In this document: positions 1 to 10,354 of the stretch, one piece after another
Layout of the letters: each line of letters opens with the position of its first letter
Position numbering within the stretch: position 1 is the stretch's first letter
NCBI RefSeq assembly: GCF_003443535.1
Contig: NZ_CP031946.1
Coordinates: 3,227,001 to 3,291,000, forward strand
DNA: 64,000 bases
Source of the DNA: Ruegeria sp. AD91A
Lineage (GTDB): Bacteria; Pseudomonadota; Alphaproteobacteria; Rhodobacterales; Rhodobacteraceae
Reading direction: 5' to 3'
Notes under the pieces: generated by a model
What the model was told of the DNA's origin: nothing
Databases searched by the model: none
The model's input: only the letters and a program-made list of their open reading frames with translations
Position numbers and translations under genes: made by a program

Positions 1-127
1 TTGCGTATGGGAAACGCAGAAACAGTGGTTTCCAATCTCGCCTCAGGCATTGTGATGCTGTGTTTTCTGGGCAATCGCGCTAAGCTGTTACCTTGAGAAT
101 GGCATTTTTGTGACCAGGGAGAAGATC

Positions 128-568
128 ATGAAGACCTTTTTCGCCATTGCTGCCCTTTGCCTTTCGGCGGGTTTTGCCCACGCCGGAGGAGAGACCCCAT
201 CGAATCCCGATGCAAAGGTCTATTTCGTCAACCTGTCGGACGGTGACACCGTGCAATCACCGGTCACGGTTGTCTTTGGCCTCAGCGGCATGGGTGTCGC
301 TCCAGCGGGAACCGAGAAAGAAAACACCGGACACCACCATCTGCTGCTTGACCGTCCCCCGCTGGGTGAGGGCGAGGATGGTGCAGATGAGTTGGCCAAT
401 GGTTTGCCCGCCGACGACAACCACATACACTTCGGAGGCGGTCAGACCGAAGTGACGCTGGACCTGCCATCGGGCCAGCACACATTGCAACTGGTTCTGG
501 GCGACGCCGGGCACGTGCCACATGCCACACCGATTGTATCCGAAGTGATAACGATTACCGTGGAGTAG
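128..568 (+). CDS. DUF4399 domain secreted protein
   Basis: This 146-residue protein begins with a clear signal peptide (MKTFFAIAALCLSAGFAHA, then GG), so it should be exported to the periplasm. The mature part carries the DUF4399 pattern: an opening about increasing or pressing a value (VYFVNLSDGDTVQSP), a central GHHHLLLD segment, DDNHIHFGGGQTE, and a late HTLQLVLGDAGHVPH. The several histidines suggest metal binding, but the family has no assigned function that I know of. I chose the ATG at 128 over an in-frame GTG at 110 because AGGGAGA lies 7 bases upstream of it and because the signal peptide starts cleanly there. Its last 14 bases overlap the end of a decayed gene on the other strand. 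Family assignment is fairly sure; function is unknown. Confidence 0.8.
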   Translation: MKTFFAIAALCLSAGFAHAGGETPSNPDAKVYFVNLSDGDTVQSPVTVVFGLSGMGVAPAGTEKENTGHHHLLLDRPPLGEGEDGADELANGLPADDNHIHFGGGQTEVTLDLPSGQHTLQLVLGDAGHVPHATPIVSEVITITVE

Positions 569-773
569 TCCGCATGCCCAGCCGCAGGTTGAACGTGTCC
601 GGGGCGCCTGCGTTGGTCGCAGGTGTACGGAGTCCCTTGGCGTAGATCGCGGCCGCATCGATGAAGTCATACTTGCGCAACAGATCGTAGGCGACCTGAA
701 CATGTTCGGCATGTCCGAACGTCGTATTGTCGATGGCATGTGCCTCAAACGCGCTGGTGATCTCGGCGCTCAT
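555..773 (-). pseudogene. Truncated remnant of a small uncharacterised gene
   Basis: A 72-codon frame reads MSAEITSAFEAHAIDNTTFGHAEHVQVAYDLL and continues to NAGAPDTFNL, then ends in an arginine-rich tail (RLGMRTTPR). From memory, related roseobacter proteins are about twice this long, so the frame looks cut off just after residue 61. The end overlaps the tail of the DUF4399 gene coming the other way, as expected if a deletion joined the two. It follows a frameshifted regulator-like gene by 8 bases in the same direction, so both members of the pair seem to have decayed together. If the longer homologues are not real, this would be a short intact hypothetical protein. Confidence 0.5.
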
Positions 774-781
774 TTCTCGTC

Positions 782-1020
782 CTACTTGAAACGGTGATTG
801 TCCTCGGCCGTCCAGTCGAGGTCATAGGCGGTTTTGAGCTGCTTGATCTTCTCCAGCGTTTCCTTGGAAAAAGCCGGTTTGTTCTCGAAGCTGTGCAGGG
901 CGATGCCCTCGATCAGATAACCAAGGGTCATGTCCAATGACTCCGCCAGTCCCTTGAGGACCTTCAGCAGGCGTTTCTCAATCCGAATTCCTGTTTGGTT
1001 CGTTCTATTTTATGACTCAT
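782..1020 (-). pseudogene. Ribbon-helix-helix-like small protein, frameshifted
   Basis: Starting at the ATG at 1018-1020, the frame reads MSHK and then goes out of frame at a run of four A residues (minus strand, 1008-1011). Adding a single A there would join MSHK to a second frame reading NRTNQTGIRIEKRLLKV, then LKGLAESLDMTLGYLIEGIA and on to AEDNHRFK and a stop at 782. The restored product of about 79 residues looks like a small DNA-binding or CopG-like protein. As it stands, the second frame has a TAA just upstream and no good start until an internal ATG. This may be a true frameshift or a homopolymer sequencing error. A TTGACT at 1050-1055 could be the -35 of its promoter. Confidence 0.55.
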
Positions 1021-1061
1021 GTGATACATACGTACATTGATAACACCTAAGTCAAGCAGCA

Positions 1062-1088
1062 CAAAAATGCCGCCTCATTAGAGACGGC
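1062..1088 (-). terminator. Rho-independent terminator of fadH
   Basis: On the minus strand GCCGTCTC, loop TAAT and GAGGCGGC form an 8-bp stem (one G-U pair) followed by ATTTTTG. It lies 28 bases after the fadH stop codon. Confidence 0.8.
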
Positions 1089-1115
1089 TTTCCTCGACGT
1101 AACTTGAAATTCGTT

Positions 1116-3215
<2,100 letters not shown>

Positions 3216-3280
3216 TCACCCTCTTTGCTGTTGCGCCGGTGATTGCTAGAGGTGGTCGAAACAACCCGATGAGGCCGCGC

Positions 3281-3775
3281 ATGACCCCCGAAGAAATCGC
3301 CAAACTGCCCTATCGCCCCTGCGTCGGGCTGATGTTGATGAATGCCGAGGGCAAGATTTTCGTCGGCCAGCGCAATGATCGCCACAAGGACGCCTGGCAA
3401 ATGCCACAGGGTGGCGTGGACAAGGGAGAAGACCCGCGCGACGCAGCCTTGCGCGAGCTGTGGGAAGAAACCGGCGTGACTGCGGATCTAGTCGAGGTCG
3501 TGGCAGAGACCGATGGCTGGCTGCCCTATGATCTTCCGCACGACATCGTGCCCAAGATCTGGAAAGGTCGCTATCGCGGGCAGGAACAAAAATGGTATCT
3601 GCTGCGCTTTATCGGGGCAGATGATCAGATCAATATCGCGACCGATCACCCCGAATTCTCACACTGGAAATGGCAGGCGCTTGATCGGTTGATCGAAGAG
3701 ATCGTACCGTTCAAACGCACGGTGTATGAACAAGTGCTGAAGGCTTTTGACAGCTACTTGGGCAAAAAGGCCTGA
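3281..3775 (+). CDS. rppH: RNA pyrophosphohydrolase RppH (Nudix)
   Basis: A 164-residue Nudix hydrolase that removes pyrophosphate from the 5' end of triphosphorylated mRNA and so starts RNase E-dependent decay. The Nudix box is complete: [20 protein letters not shown] then TGV. The opening [11 protein letters not shown] and the segment WQMPQGGVD are typical of RppH/NudH rather than other Nudix enzymes, as is the C-terminal [15 protein letters not shown] chose the ATG at 3281 because GAGG lies 6 bases upstream and because the family usually begins close to YRPCVG; an ATG at 3269 and a start at 3239 are also in frame. Diadenosine polyphosphate hydrolysis is a common side activity of this family. 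Confidence 0.9.
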   Translation: MTPEEIAKLPYRPCVGLMLMNAEGKIFVGQRNDRHKDAWQMPQGGVDKGEDPRDAALRELWEETGVTADLVEVVAETDGWLPYDLPHDIVPKIWKGRYRGQEQKWYLLRFIGADDQINIATDHPEFSHWKWQALDRLIEEIVPFKRTVYEQVLKAFDSYLGKKA

Positions 3776-3841
3776 CGCTTGGGAAAGTTGGACATTTTCC
3801 AGGCTGGCCTTTAGCGCTGAGCCGTTCATAACCGGCCTGTC

Positions 3842-4483
3842 ATGACTCAAACGACCTATCCCAGCCCCGTACGCGCGCATCGCTCTGCCGACATGGTCGT
3901 CCATGTGTTCGGGTTGTCCCTGATCCTGACCGCTGGCAGCCTGCTGATCATGAACGCCTATCAGCGTTTGGATTCCGCGCTGCTTCTTGCGGTCATTGTT
4001 TATGTTCTCTGTGCGCTTGCGTCGAACCTTGCGTCCTGTGCCTATCATTTTGCGCCCTGGCATGACCGTCGCAAACTGCTGCGTCGTATCGACCATGCCG
4101 CGATTTATCCCAGCATCTGCGGGACATTCACACCGTTCTTCGTTCAGGCGGGCACGACATGGACCATGACGCTGCTATGGGTATGCTGGAGCCTGACCAT
4201 CGCAGCCGTCTGGAACAAGATCGCAAATGAAACGGTTAAATCACGATGGTCGACAGCGTCATACCTTGGTTTGGGTGGCATTGGTCTGGGGGCAATCCCA
4301 GACATGACCACTGTTCCCACAGCCACACTTTGGTGCATTGTGGGTGGCGCAGCCAGTTATGTTATCGGAACGATGTTTTACGCCCAAAAGACACTACCGT
4401 TTCGTTACGCGATATGGCACGTCTGGGTGAACCTGGGCGGAGTTCTGATGTTTGTTGGAATCTGGCTGGCGCTGTTTTCTTGA
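3842..4483 (+). CDS. Hemolysin III / PAQR-family membrane protein
   Basis: A 213-residue protein with about seven hydrophobic segments. It carries the family marks: ASCAYHFAP near the end of helix 2, RRIDHAAIYPSICGTFTP, and a final helix pair with FRYAIWHVWVNLGG. In the wider PAQR family these His, Ser and Asp residues hold a zinc ion on the cytoplasmic side and are thought to support a hydrolase activity. The bacterial members are called hemolysin III for historical reasons and their real role is not settled. There is no strong ribosome site before the ATG. It is convergent with the adenosine kinase gene. Confidence 0.78.
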   Translation: MTQTTYPSPVRAHRSADMVVHVFGLSLILTAGSLLIMNAYQRLDSALLLAVIVYVLCALASNLASCAYHFAPWHDRRKLLRRIDHAAIYPSICGTFTPFFVQAGTTWTMTLLWVCWSLTIAAVWNKIANETVKSRWSTASYLGLGGIGLGAIPDMTTVPTATLWCIVGGAASYVIGTMFYAQKTLPFRYAIWHVWVNLGGVLMFVGIWLALFS

Positions 4484-4527
4484 TAAACGGCAGGGCCGGG
4501 GCGTGGGTGCCCCGAACCGTTTTCAGA

Positions 4528-4552
4528 TCAAATCAAGAGGGTCCTGATTTGA
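4528..4552. repeat. Inverted repeat between convergent genes
   Basis: TCAAATCA, a 9-base spacer and TGATTTGA form a perfect 8-bp stem between the hemolysin III-like gene and the adenosine kinase stop codon at 4555. A weaker GGGGC/GCCCC hairpin lies at about 4498-4514. There is no T-run after the stem, so a terminator role is only possible. Confidence 0.35.
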
Positions 4553-4554
4553 GG

Positions 4555-5544
4555 TCACATCAACCCTTCGGCGTGCAGCAATTCCTGCATGTTTGCCTCG
4601 GGGCGTGGGCCGATATGGCTGATGACTTCGCGGGCGCAGACATTGCCGATGCGGGCGCAGGTCTCGTAATCCCGACCCGTGGCCATGCCGAAAAGGAAGC
4701 CCGCCGCAAACTGGTCGCCTGCGCCTGTTGCATCAACAGGGACAATCTTTTCAACCGGCACGTCAATGCGGGTGTCGCCGTTCAGAACGGTCACACCGTC
4801 GCCTGAGCGGGTGCAGACCACCAGCGGACAGATCGCGGCCGTCTTGGCCAATGCTTCTTCCAGATCGTCAGTTTCGAACAGTGATTTGATCTCGGCCTCA
4901 TTGCCGATCACGAAGTCCAGCTCATTTTCGATCAGCAGCAGGAAATCGACCCGGTGACGTTCCACGCAGAACGGGTCGGAAATGGCGATGCCGGCCTTGC
5001 CGCCACTCATATGGCAGGCGCGCGCGGCCTCAAGGAATGCCGCCTTGCCTTTTTCCTTGTCGAACAGATACCCCTCGAGGAACATGATCTGGCTGTTTCC
5101 AGCGACCTCTTCTGAGACATCCTGAGACGACAGTTCCGAGGAAATGCCCAGATAGGTGTTCATTGACCGCTCACCATCGGGCGACACAAAGATCATCGAA
5201 CGTGACGTCGGCAATTCACCACCGGGTACAGGTGGGTTCACGAAATCGACGCCATCCTCGTTCATCGCATCTGCATAGAAACGGCCCAGCGCGTCATCGT
5301 GAACCCGGCCGATGAACGCAGCATCCAGCCCAAGTGCGCCTGCGCCCGCAATGGTATTGGCCACCGAGCCGCCCGGCGTTTGAACACGGCTTTCCATCGA
5401 GGCGTACAGCACCTCGCCGCGTTCCTGTTCGATCAACTGCATGATGCCTTTTTCGATGCCCATCAGCTCCAGGAAGCTGTCATCGGCCTGGGAAATCACA
5501 TCCACAACGGCATTTCCGATGCCGGTCAGTTGATAAGTCTTCAT
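4555..5544 (-). CDS. Adenosine kinase-like PfkB sugar kinase
   Basis: A 329-residue ribokinase (PfkB) family enzyme, most likely phosphorylating adenosine to AMP in purine salvage. The N-terminus GIGNAVVDVISQ and the segment QTPGGSVANTIAGAGALG form the substrate pocket. The C-terminal PfkB signature VDATGAGDQFAAGFLFG holds the catalytic aspartate and anion hole. Annotators usually call this roseobacter subgroup adenosine kinase; the exact nucleoside or sugar cannot be fixed from sequence. Its start codon overlaps the stop of nth by 4 bases (ATGA), so the two are translationally coupled with nth upstream. Confidence 0.78.
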   Translation of the reverse strand: MKTYQLTGIGNAVVDVISQADDSFLELMGIEKGIMQLIEQERGEVLYASMESRVQTPGGSVANTIAGAGALGLDAAFIGRVHDDALGRFYADAMNEDGVDFVNPPVPGGELPTSRSMIFVSPDGERSMNTYLGISSELSSQDVSEEVAGNSQIMFLEGYLFDKEKGKAAFLEAARACHMSGGKAGIAISDPFCVERHRVDFLLLIENELDFVIGNEAEIKSLFETDDLEEALAKTAAICPLVVCTRSGDGVTVLNGDTRIDVPVEKIVPVDATGAGDQFAAGFLFGMATGRDYETCARIGNVCAREVISHIGPRPEANMQELLHAEGLM

Positions 5545-6185
5545 AGGGTTTTGTCCTCGAATTGGCAGAGATCACGGATGATGCAGGTCGGGCATTGCGG
5601 CTTGCGCGCCTTGCAATGGTACCGGCCATGCAGGATCAACCAGTGATGCGCATGAAGTTGAAAGTCAGCAGGAATATTGTCTTCGATGGCGCGTTCGACA
5701 GTGTCTACATCTTTGCCGGGGCAAATACCGGTGCGGTTGCCGACGCGAAAGATATGGGTGTCCACCGCCTGCGCCGGTTGTCGCCACCACATGTTCAGAA
5801 CCACGTTGGCCGTCTTTCGGCCCACACCCGGAAGGGATTGCAGGGCAGCCCGGGAATTGGGAACCTCGCCGCCATATTCGTCTACGAGGATACGGCTGAG
5901 CTTGATGACGTTCTTGGCCTTCTGGCGGAACAAACCAATGGTCTTGATGTGCTCGATCAGGCCTTCCTCGCCCAGATCCAGCATCTTTTGCGGCGTGTCG
6001 GCGATCTTGAACAGCGCGCGCGTCGCTTTGTTGACGCCTGCATCCGTGGCTTGCGCCGAAAGGGCCACGGCGACGACCAGAGTATAGACGTTCACATGCT
6101 CCAGCTCGCCCTTGGGTTCCGGGTCGGCCTCTTGAAAGCGCGTGAAAATCTCGCGGATCGTATGATAGTCGAGTTGCTTTGCCAT
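5541..6185 (-). CDS. nth: Endonuclease III
   Basis: A 214-residue base-excision repair enzyme that removes oxidised pyrimidines and cuts the abasic site. It has the helix-hairpin-helix LPGVGRKTANVVLN with the catalytic lysine, the catalytic aspartate in VDTHIFRVGNRTG, and the C-terminal 4Fe-4S ligands with spacing C-X6-C-X2-C-X5-C in CKARKPQCPTCIIRDLC. Length matches the family. The frame extends upstream to 6233, but the ATG at 6185 gives the usual N-terminus (AKQLDYHTIREIF). It is coupled to the downstream kinase gene by a 4-base overlap. Confidence 0.93.
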   Translation of the reverse strand: MAKQLDYHTIREIFTRFQEADPEPKGELEHVNVYTLVVAVALSAQATDAGVNKATRALFKIADTPQKMLDLGEEGLIEHIKTIGLFRQKAKNVIKLSRILVDEYGGEVPNSRAALQSLPGVGRKTANVVLNMWWRQPAQAVDTHIFRVGNRTGICPGKDVDTVERAIEDNIPADFQLHAHHWLILHGRYHCKARKPQCPTCIIRDLCQFEDKTL

Positions 6186-6301
6186 CCGGGCCTTAATGCC
6201 GTCCACCGGGCTCTGACACAAGCCCAAAGCCAATGCGCAAGTTCCGGGTCGCGGCAGCGTGGCCTGCGCGCTATGGTTTTGTCAGAAGATGAGGTGGAAC
6301 C

Positions 6302-7153
6302 ATGAACGTCCAGACCCTGGAAAGCGGATACCATTACAACGTCATGCGCCGCGCAATCGACCTGATTGATCAGGGCGGCGAGGGCCTGAGCCTTGATGAA
6401 CTGGCACGCCAGATGGATATGAGCCCGGCCCATTTCCAGCGCCTGTTCTCGCGTTGGACCGGAGTGTCGCCAAAACGGTACCAACAATACCTGACACTGG
6501 GCCATGCGAAGGCATTGCTGCGCGAACGGTTCACAACACTGGAAACGGCACACAATGTGGGCCTGTCCGGTAGCGGACGTCTGCATGATCTGTTCCTGAA
6601 GTGGGAATCCATGAGCCCCGGCGAATATGCCCGCAAGGGCGAAGGTCTGACGATCTATTGGGGGTGGTTCGAATGCCCCTTTGGCCCCGCGCTGGTCATG
6701 GGTACCGACAAGGGCATCTGCGGCATGGCCTTCGGGGCCGAGACCGGCGAAGAGGCCGCGATGGAAGACATGATCTCGCGCTGGCCCAAGTCGACGTTTG
6801 TCGAAGATCCGATGCGCCTGCGTCCTTGGGCGCTGAGTGCTTTTGGCGCTGCCAACGATCGGTTGGAGCCAACACCGGTTTTCCTGATCGGATCACCTCT
6901 GCAAATCAAGGTGTGGGAAGCGCTGATGCATATCCCGTCCGGGCAGGTCACGACCTATTCCGAGATCGCCCAACGGGTCGGCTCTCCGCAAGCCGTTCGC
7001 GCAGTGGGAACGGCAGTTGGCCGCAACCCGGTCAGTTGGCTGATCCCCTGCCATCGGGCATTGCGCAAGTCAGGTGGCCTGGGAGGCTATCACTGGGGAT
7101 TGCCGGTCAAGCGTGCCATGCTGGCCTACGAGGCGGCGCAGGCAGACGCCTGA
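6302..7153 (+). CDS. Ada-like AraC/O6-alkylguanine-DNA methyltransferase fusion
   Basis: A 283-residue two-domain repair protein. Residues about 8-100 are an AraC-type helix-turn-helix (LSLDELARQMDMSPAHFQRLFSRWTGVSPKRYQQY). Residues about 115-275 are an O6-methylguanine-DNA methyltransferase with the helix-turn-helix arm VWEALMHIPSGQVTTYSEIAQRVG and the acceptor-cysteine motif IPCHRALRKSGGLGGYHWG. The N-terminal four-cysteine zinc domain of full Ada, which senses methyl phosphotriesters, is absent. It therefore should repair O6-alkylguanine but cannot be switched on by the classical Ada signal. GATGAGGTGG precedes the ATG. It is divergent from nth, forming a small DNA-repair pair. Confidence 0.88.
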   Translation: MNVQTLESGYHYNVMRRAIDLIDQGGEGLSLDELARQMDMSPAHFQRLFSRWTGVSPKRYQQYLTLGHAKALLRERFTTLETAHNVGLSGSGRLHDLFLKWESMSPGEYARKGEGLTIYWGWFECPFGPALVMGTDKGICGMAFGAETGEEAAMEDMISRWPKSTFVEDPMRLRPWALSAFGAANDRLEPTPVFLIGSPLQIKVWEALMHIPSGQVTTYSEIAQRVGSPQAVRAVGTAVGRNPVSWLIPCHRALRKSGGLGGYHWGLPVKRAMLAYEAAQADA

Positions 7154-7328
7154 TTGACAGACGGCCTGACCGCTGCCAAAAGGCACCTCAGGTTCGGGTC
7201 CCCTGCCGTTCGCGGCCATTGGCTTTGGTGAAACCCGGTTTTGAAATGCATCTGTTGCCCTTTCTTGGCGTGCGGATGGTAATGCGAGCCCCGTCCTGAT
7301 TTCGCGCCCGTTCAAGGAAACGAGGCAC

Positions 7329-7766
7329 ATGATGACACGATCCCAAACCGTTGCTCCGGTTGAAGAGCTGAAAGCGCAGGCAAAACGCTTGCGGGAAAAA
7401 CTGAAAACGACGGGTGTTTCTCTGTCGCATAGCGCGGCATTGGAACTTCTGGCCCATCAGCATGGCGTTCGAGACTGGAACACCTTGCATGCGATGTCCG
7501 GAAACCGGATGCATCTGCGCGTAGGTGATCGGGTTGAAGGACGCTATTTGGGTCAGGCGTTCACAGCCGAAATTCGCGGCATGACCGTATTGGGCGATGG
7601 CGCGCGTCGCCGAGTGACCCTGCATTTCGATACGCCGGTAGATGTGGTCCGCTTTGACAGCTTCTCTGCATTTCGACAGCGCGTCACCGGAGAGATTGGG
7701 TGGGACGGTCGGTCCAGACGCCACACGTCCGATGGCGAACCCCAGCTTGTGGTGCGGCCCGTATAG
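7329..7766 (+). CDS. Glyoxalase-superfamily-like small protein
   Basis: A 145-residue protein whose N-terminal half (PVEELKAQAKRLREKLKTTG, then SLSHSAALELLAHQHGVRDWNTLHA) matches a helical domain that annotation pipelines label glyoxalase superfamily protein. The C-terminal half (LRVGDRVEGRYLGQAFTAEI, then VTLHFDTPVDVVRFDSFSAFRQRV) looks like a beta-rich barrel. I see no glyoxalase metal ligands in the usual places, so enzyme activity is doubtful. Two ATG codons in tandem at 7329 and 7332 are both possible starts; GAGGCAC lies just upstream. Function unknown. Confidence 0.6.
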   Translation: MMTRSQTVAPVEELKAQAKRLREKLKTTGVSLSHSAALELLAHQHGVRDWNTLHAMSGNRMHLRVGDRVEGRYLGQAFTAEIRGMTVLGDGARRRVTLHFDTPVDVVRFDSFSAFRQRVTGEIGWDGRSRRHTSDGEPQLVVRPV

Positions 7767-7773
7767 AGCGTAA

Positions 7774-7802
7774 TGGGCGAGGCAACCGCGTTGCCCCGCC
7801 CA
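7774..7802. terminator. Hairpin between convergent genes
   Basis: TGGGCGAGGCAA, a 5-base loop and TTGCCCCGCCCA give a 12-bp stem with one mismatch between the glyoxalase-like gene and the aldehyde dehydrogenase stop. It may serve both strands, though neither side has a clear T-run. Confidence 0.5.
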
Positions 7803-7825
7803 ATCTGTCTGCTTCGCAGGTGAAG

Positions 7826-9265
7826 TTACTCTGCGGCCCAGCCGCCGACGGCTTTGACTTCAAGGAAATCCTCGAGACCGAAGACTCCGCCTTCCCGCCC
7901 GTTGCCGGATTGCTTCATGCCGCCGAACGGTGAGCCCGCGCTGCGCGATTGTCCGTTCATTTCGACCATGCCCGACCGCAGAGCCCGCGCCATGCGACTG
8001 GCACGCGCACCATCCTGTGTCTGAACATAATTGGTCAGGCCATAGGGTGTATCATTGGCGGTTTCGACAGCCTCCTCTTCTGTGTCGAAGGGGATCATGG
8101 TCAGAACTGGGCCAAAGATTTCTTCGCGGGCGATGGTCATCTGGTTATTTGCATCAGCAAAGACCGTGGGGCGGACATAATAGCCCTTGTTCAGCCCCTC
8201 AGGTCGTCCGGTGCCGCCTGCAACCAGCCGCGCACCTTCGTCGATGCCCTTCTGGATCAGGTCCTGAATCTTGGTCCACTGAACTTCATTCACAACCGGA
8301 CCGATGTGGCGACCTTCCTCCATGGCAGGGCCAACCTTGACCATGTTCGCAACTTCGGCCGCCGTTTCCACAGCCTTGTCGTAGATCGGGCGCTGCACCA
8401 ACATCCGGCTGGGTGCGTTACAGCTCTGGCCGGTGTTTTGCATCATGTGCAGCACCCCGCGCTTGACCGCTTTTTCGTCCGCATCCTCAAAGATGACGTT
8501 GGCTCCTTTGCCTCCCAGTTCCAGATGCACTTTCTTGAGGGTGTCAGCCGCGTTCTTCGAAATCGCAGTGCCCGCGCGAGTCGAACCGGTGAAGCTGACC
8601 ATATCAACATCCGGATGACCCGAAAGTTGCGATCCAACACCCGCTCCGTCGCCGTTGACCAGATTGAACACACCGGGCGGGAAGCCTGCCTTGTCCATCA
8701 TCTCGGCAAAAATCATCGCGTTCAGCGGGCTTTGTTCTGACGGTTTCAGAACCATCGTGCAGCCCGCAATCGCAGCAGCACCAATCTTGAGCGTGATCTG
8801 GTTCATCGGCCAGTTCCACGGCGTGATCAGAGCGGCAACGCCAACCGCCTCATAAATGATGCGATCATTCGGTGCATGATCCCCCAGCGGGCGCTCGAAT
8901 TCAAACGACCTTGCGGCGCGGATGAAGTTCTTCAGGTGATAGATGCCGGCACCAGCCTGCGCCGAGCGCGCCAGATCGATCGGGGCGCCCATTTCAAGTG
9001 ACATCGCCTGCGCCAGATCCTCTGCCCGGGTTGCATAGAGTTCGACCAGCTTTTCCACCAGCGCGATGCGGGTTTCCACTGGAGTTGCCATCCAGCCTGG
9101 CAAAGCGGCTTTGGCTGCGGCAACGGCTGCATTCGTGTCGGCTTCGGCGCCAAGCGAGATCACTGCGCAGGGCTCTTCGGTCGAGGGGTTGATGACCTCG
9201 AAGTCATTGGGCTGCGACGGGGCCACCCACTGACCGTTAATATAGAAATCCCGCTTTTCGATCAT
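7826..9265 (-). CDS. NAD(P)-dependent aldehyde dehydrogenase
   Basis: A 479-residue enzyme of the aldehyde dehydrogenase superfamily, oxidising an aldehyde to its acid. The cofactor-site lysine lies in VLKPSEQSP, the general-base glutamate in LELGGKGANV and the catalytic cysteine in NTGQSCNAPSR. The late motif EEIFGPVLTMIPF is also intact. The long match to bacterial ALDHs of about 475 residues shows it is complete. The substrate cannot be named; neighbours (a peroxiredoxin divergent from it) hint at handling reactive aldehydes, but that is inference. The start is the ATG at 9263-9265, preceded by AGGAGGGCTC. Confidence 0.88.
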   Translation of the reverse strand: MIEKRDFYINGQWVAPSQPNDFEVINPSTEEPCAVISLGAEADTNAAVAAAKAALPGWMATPVETRIALVEKLVELYATRAEDLAQAMSLEMGAPIDLARSAQAGAGIYHLKNFIRAARSFEFERPLGDHAPNDRIIYEAVGVAALITPWNWPMNQITLKIGAAAIAGCTMVLKPSEQSPLNAMIFAEMMDKAGFPPGVFNLVNGDGAGVGSQLSGHPDVDMVSFTGSTRAGTAISKNAADTLKKVHLELGGKGANVIFEDADEKAVKRGVLHMMQNTGQSCNAPSRMLVQRPIYDKAVETAAEVANMVKVGPAMEEGRHIGPVVNEVQWTKIQDLIQKGIDEGARLVAGGTGRPEGLNKGYYVRPTVFADANNQMTIAREEIFGPVLTMIPFDTEEEAVETANDTPYGLTNYVQTQDGARASRMARALRSGMVEMNGQSRSAGSPFGGMKQSGNGREGGVFGLEDFLEVKAVGGWAAE

Positions 9266-9478
9266 CCTGAGCCCTCCTGAAGGTTCGCCTGAAGCCGGCT
9301 GTTCGGGGCCACTCTGTCACCCATGCACAGGCTGAGCAATAGTGAATTTGATCAAATTTTTTTCTGGTCAGGCTCACGAAATCCGTATCCCTGGACACGA
9401 TGGCTGGTTTAACCTGTGCACAAAGTGATTAGGTTCCAGACGACCGACTCAGGTTTTTCACAGAAAAGGAGATGCCCC

Positions 9479-10129
9479 ATGGGTTTGCGCATCAACGACA
9501 CCGTCCCGAATTTCACGGCAGAAACGGATCAGGGCACCATTCAGTTCCACGACTGGATTGGCGACAGCTGGGCCATTCTGTTCTCGCACCCAAAAGATTT
9601 CACCCCTGTTTGCACCACCGAGTTTTCGGCCGTTGCGCAGCTGAATGACGAATGGGCCGCCCGCAACACCAAGGTGATCGGCGTATCGGTTGATGGTGTC
9701 GAGGACCACAAGAAGTGGAAGAAGGACATCGAGGAATACGGCAAGGCCAACCCCGGTTTTCCGATCATCGCCGATGAAGGTCTGGCTGTGTCCAAGGCTT
9801 TCGACATGCTGCCCGCCGAAGCATATCTGCCCGATGGCAGAACACCGGCTGACAGTGCCACGGTGCGTTCGGTCTTCATCATCGGCCCGGACAAGCAGTT
9901 GAAGCTGTCGATGACGTACCCGATGACCGTGGGCCGGAACTTTGCTGAAATTCTACGCGCGCTTGACGGGTTGCAGATGTCAGCCAAGGGCGTTGCGACG
10001 CCTGCCAATTGGGTGCCGGGCGAAGACGTGATCATCCCGCCAACCGTGTCGAACGAAGACGCCAAGGCCAAGTTTGGCGAGTTCGAAACGATCTTTCCCT
10101 ATCTGCGCAAGACCAAGGCGCCGTCGTAA
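9479..10129 (+). CDS. 1-Cys peroxiredoxin (Prx6 type)
   Basis: A 216-residue thiol peroxidase that reduces hydrogen and lipid peroxides. The single peroxidatic cysteine is in HPKDFTPVCTTEFS near residue 45, with the conserved Arg further on in SATVRSVFIIGPD. The long C-terminal extension (RALDGLQMSAKGVATPANW, PGEDVIIPP) and absence of a resolving cysteine place it in the Prx6 group. I chose the ATG at 9479 because AGGAG lies 8 bases upstream and MGLRINDTVPNF is the usual start; an in-frame GTG at 9416 would add a poor leader. It is divergent from the aldehyde dehydrogenase. Confidence 0.92.
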   Translation: MGLRINDTVPNFTAETDQGTIQFHDWIGDSWAILFSHPKDFTPVCTTEFSAVAQLNDEWAARNTKVIGVSVDGVEDHKKWKKDIEEYGKANPGFPIIADEGLAVSKAFDMLPAEAYLPDGRTPADSATVRSVFIIGPDKQLKLSMTYPMTVGRNFAEILRALDGLQMSAKGVATPANWVPGEDVIIPPTVSNEDAKAKFGEFETIFPYLRKTKAPS

Positions 10130-10145
10130 GCCGGTTGCCGGGTCA

Positions 10146-10184
10146 GGGGGGCTGTCTGCCCCCCATCGTGCCTGCCGGCACGAT
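10146..10184. repeat. Two adjacent hairpins after the peroxiredoxin gene
   Basis: GGGGGGC-TGTCT-GCCCCCC (10146-10164) is followed directly by ATCGTGCC-TGCC-GGCACGAT (10165-10184), then TCCCCCCGAGG. The first may terminate the peroxiredoxin transcript. The order (G-rich hairpin, second palindrome, C-rich tail with GAGG) resembles the repeat pair at 41230 and 61737. The remaining bases to 10354 hold no gene that I can support. Confidence 0.5.
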
Positions 10185-10354
10185 TCCCCCCGAGGATGTT
10201 TTTAGCCAGATGAAGCAGGCGGTTGTTGCAGGCCGGGTGACCACCGGCATATCCAGCGCGCGCTGTTTTTTCAGGGTTTTTCGGGGCCCCCGCACCTGAG
10301 GCGCGAGGGCAAAAAGGGGCAGGAAACCGGAGCGAAACCTGACACCCGAAGTGA

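Noticed and set aside
1..96. Open frame from the first base to a TGA at 94-96, possibly the tail of an upstream gene
   Set aside because: Only 31 codons with no recognisable ending; chance is a fair explanation.
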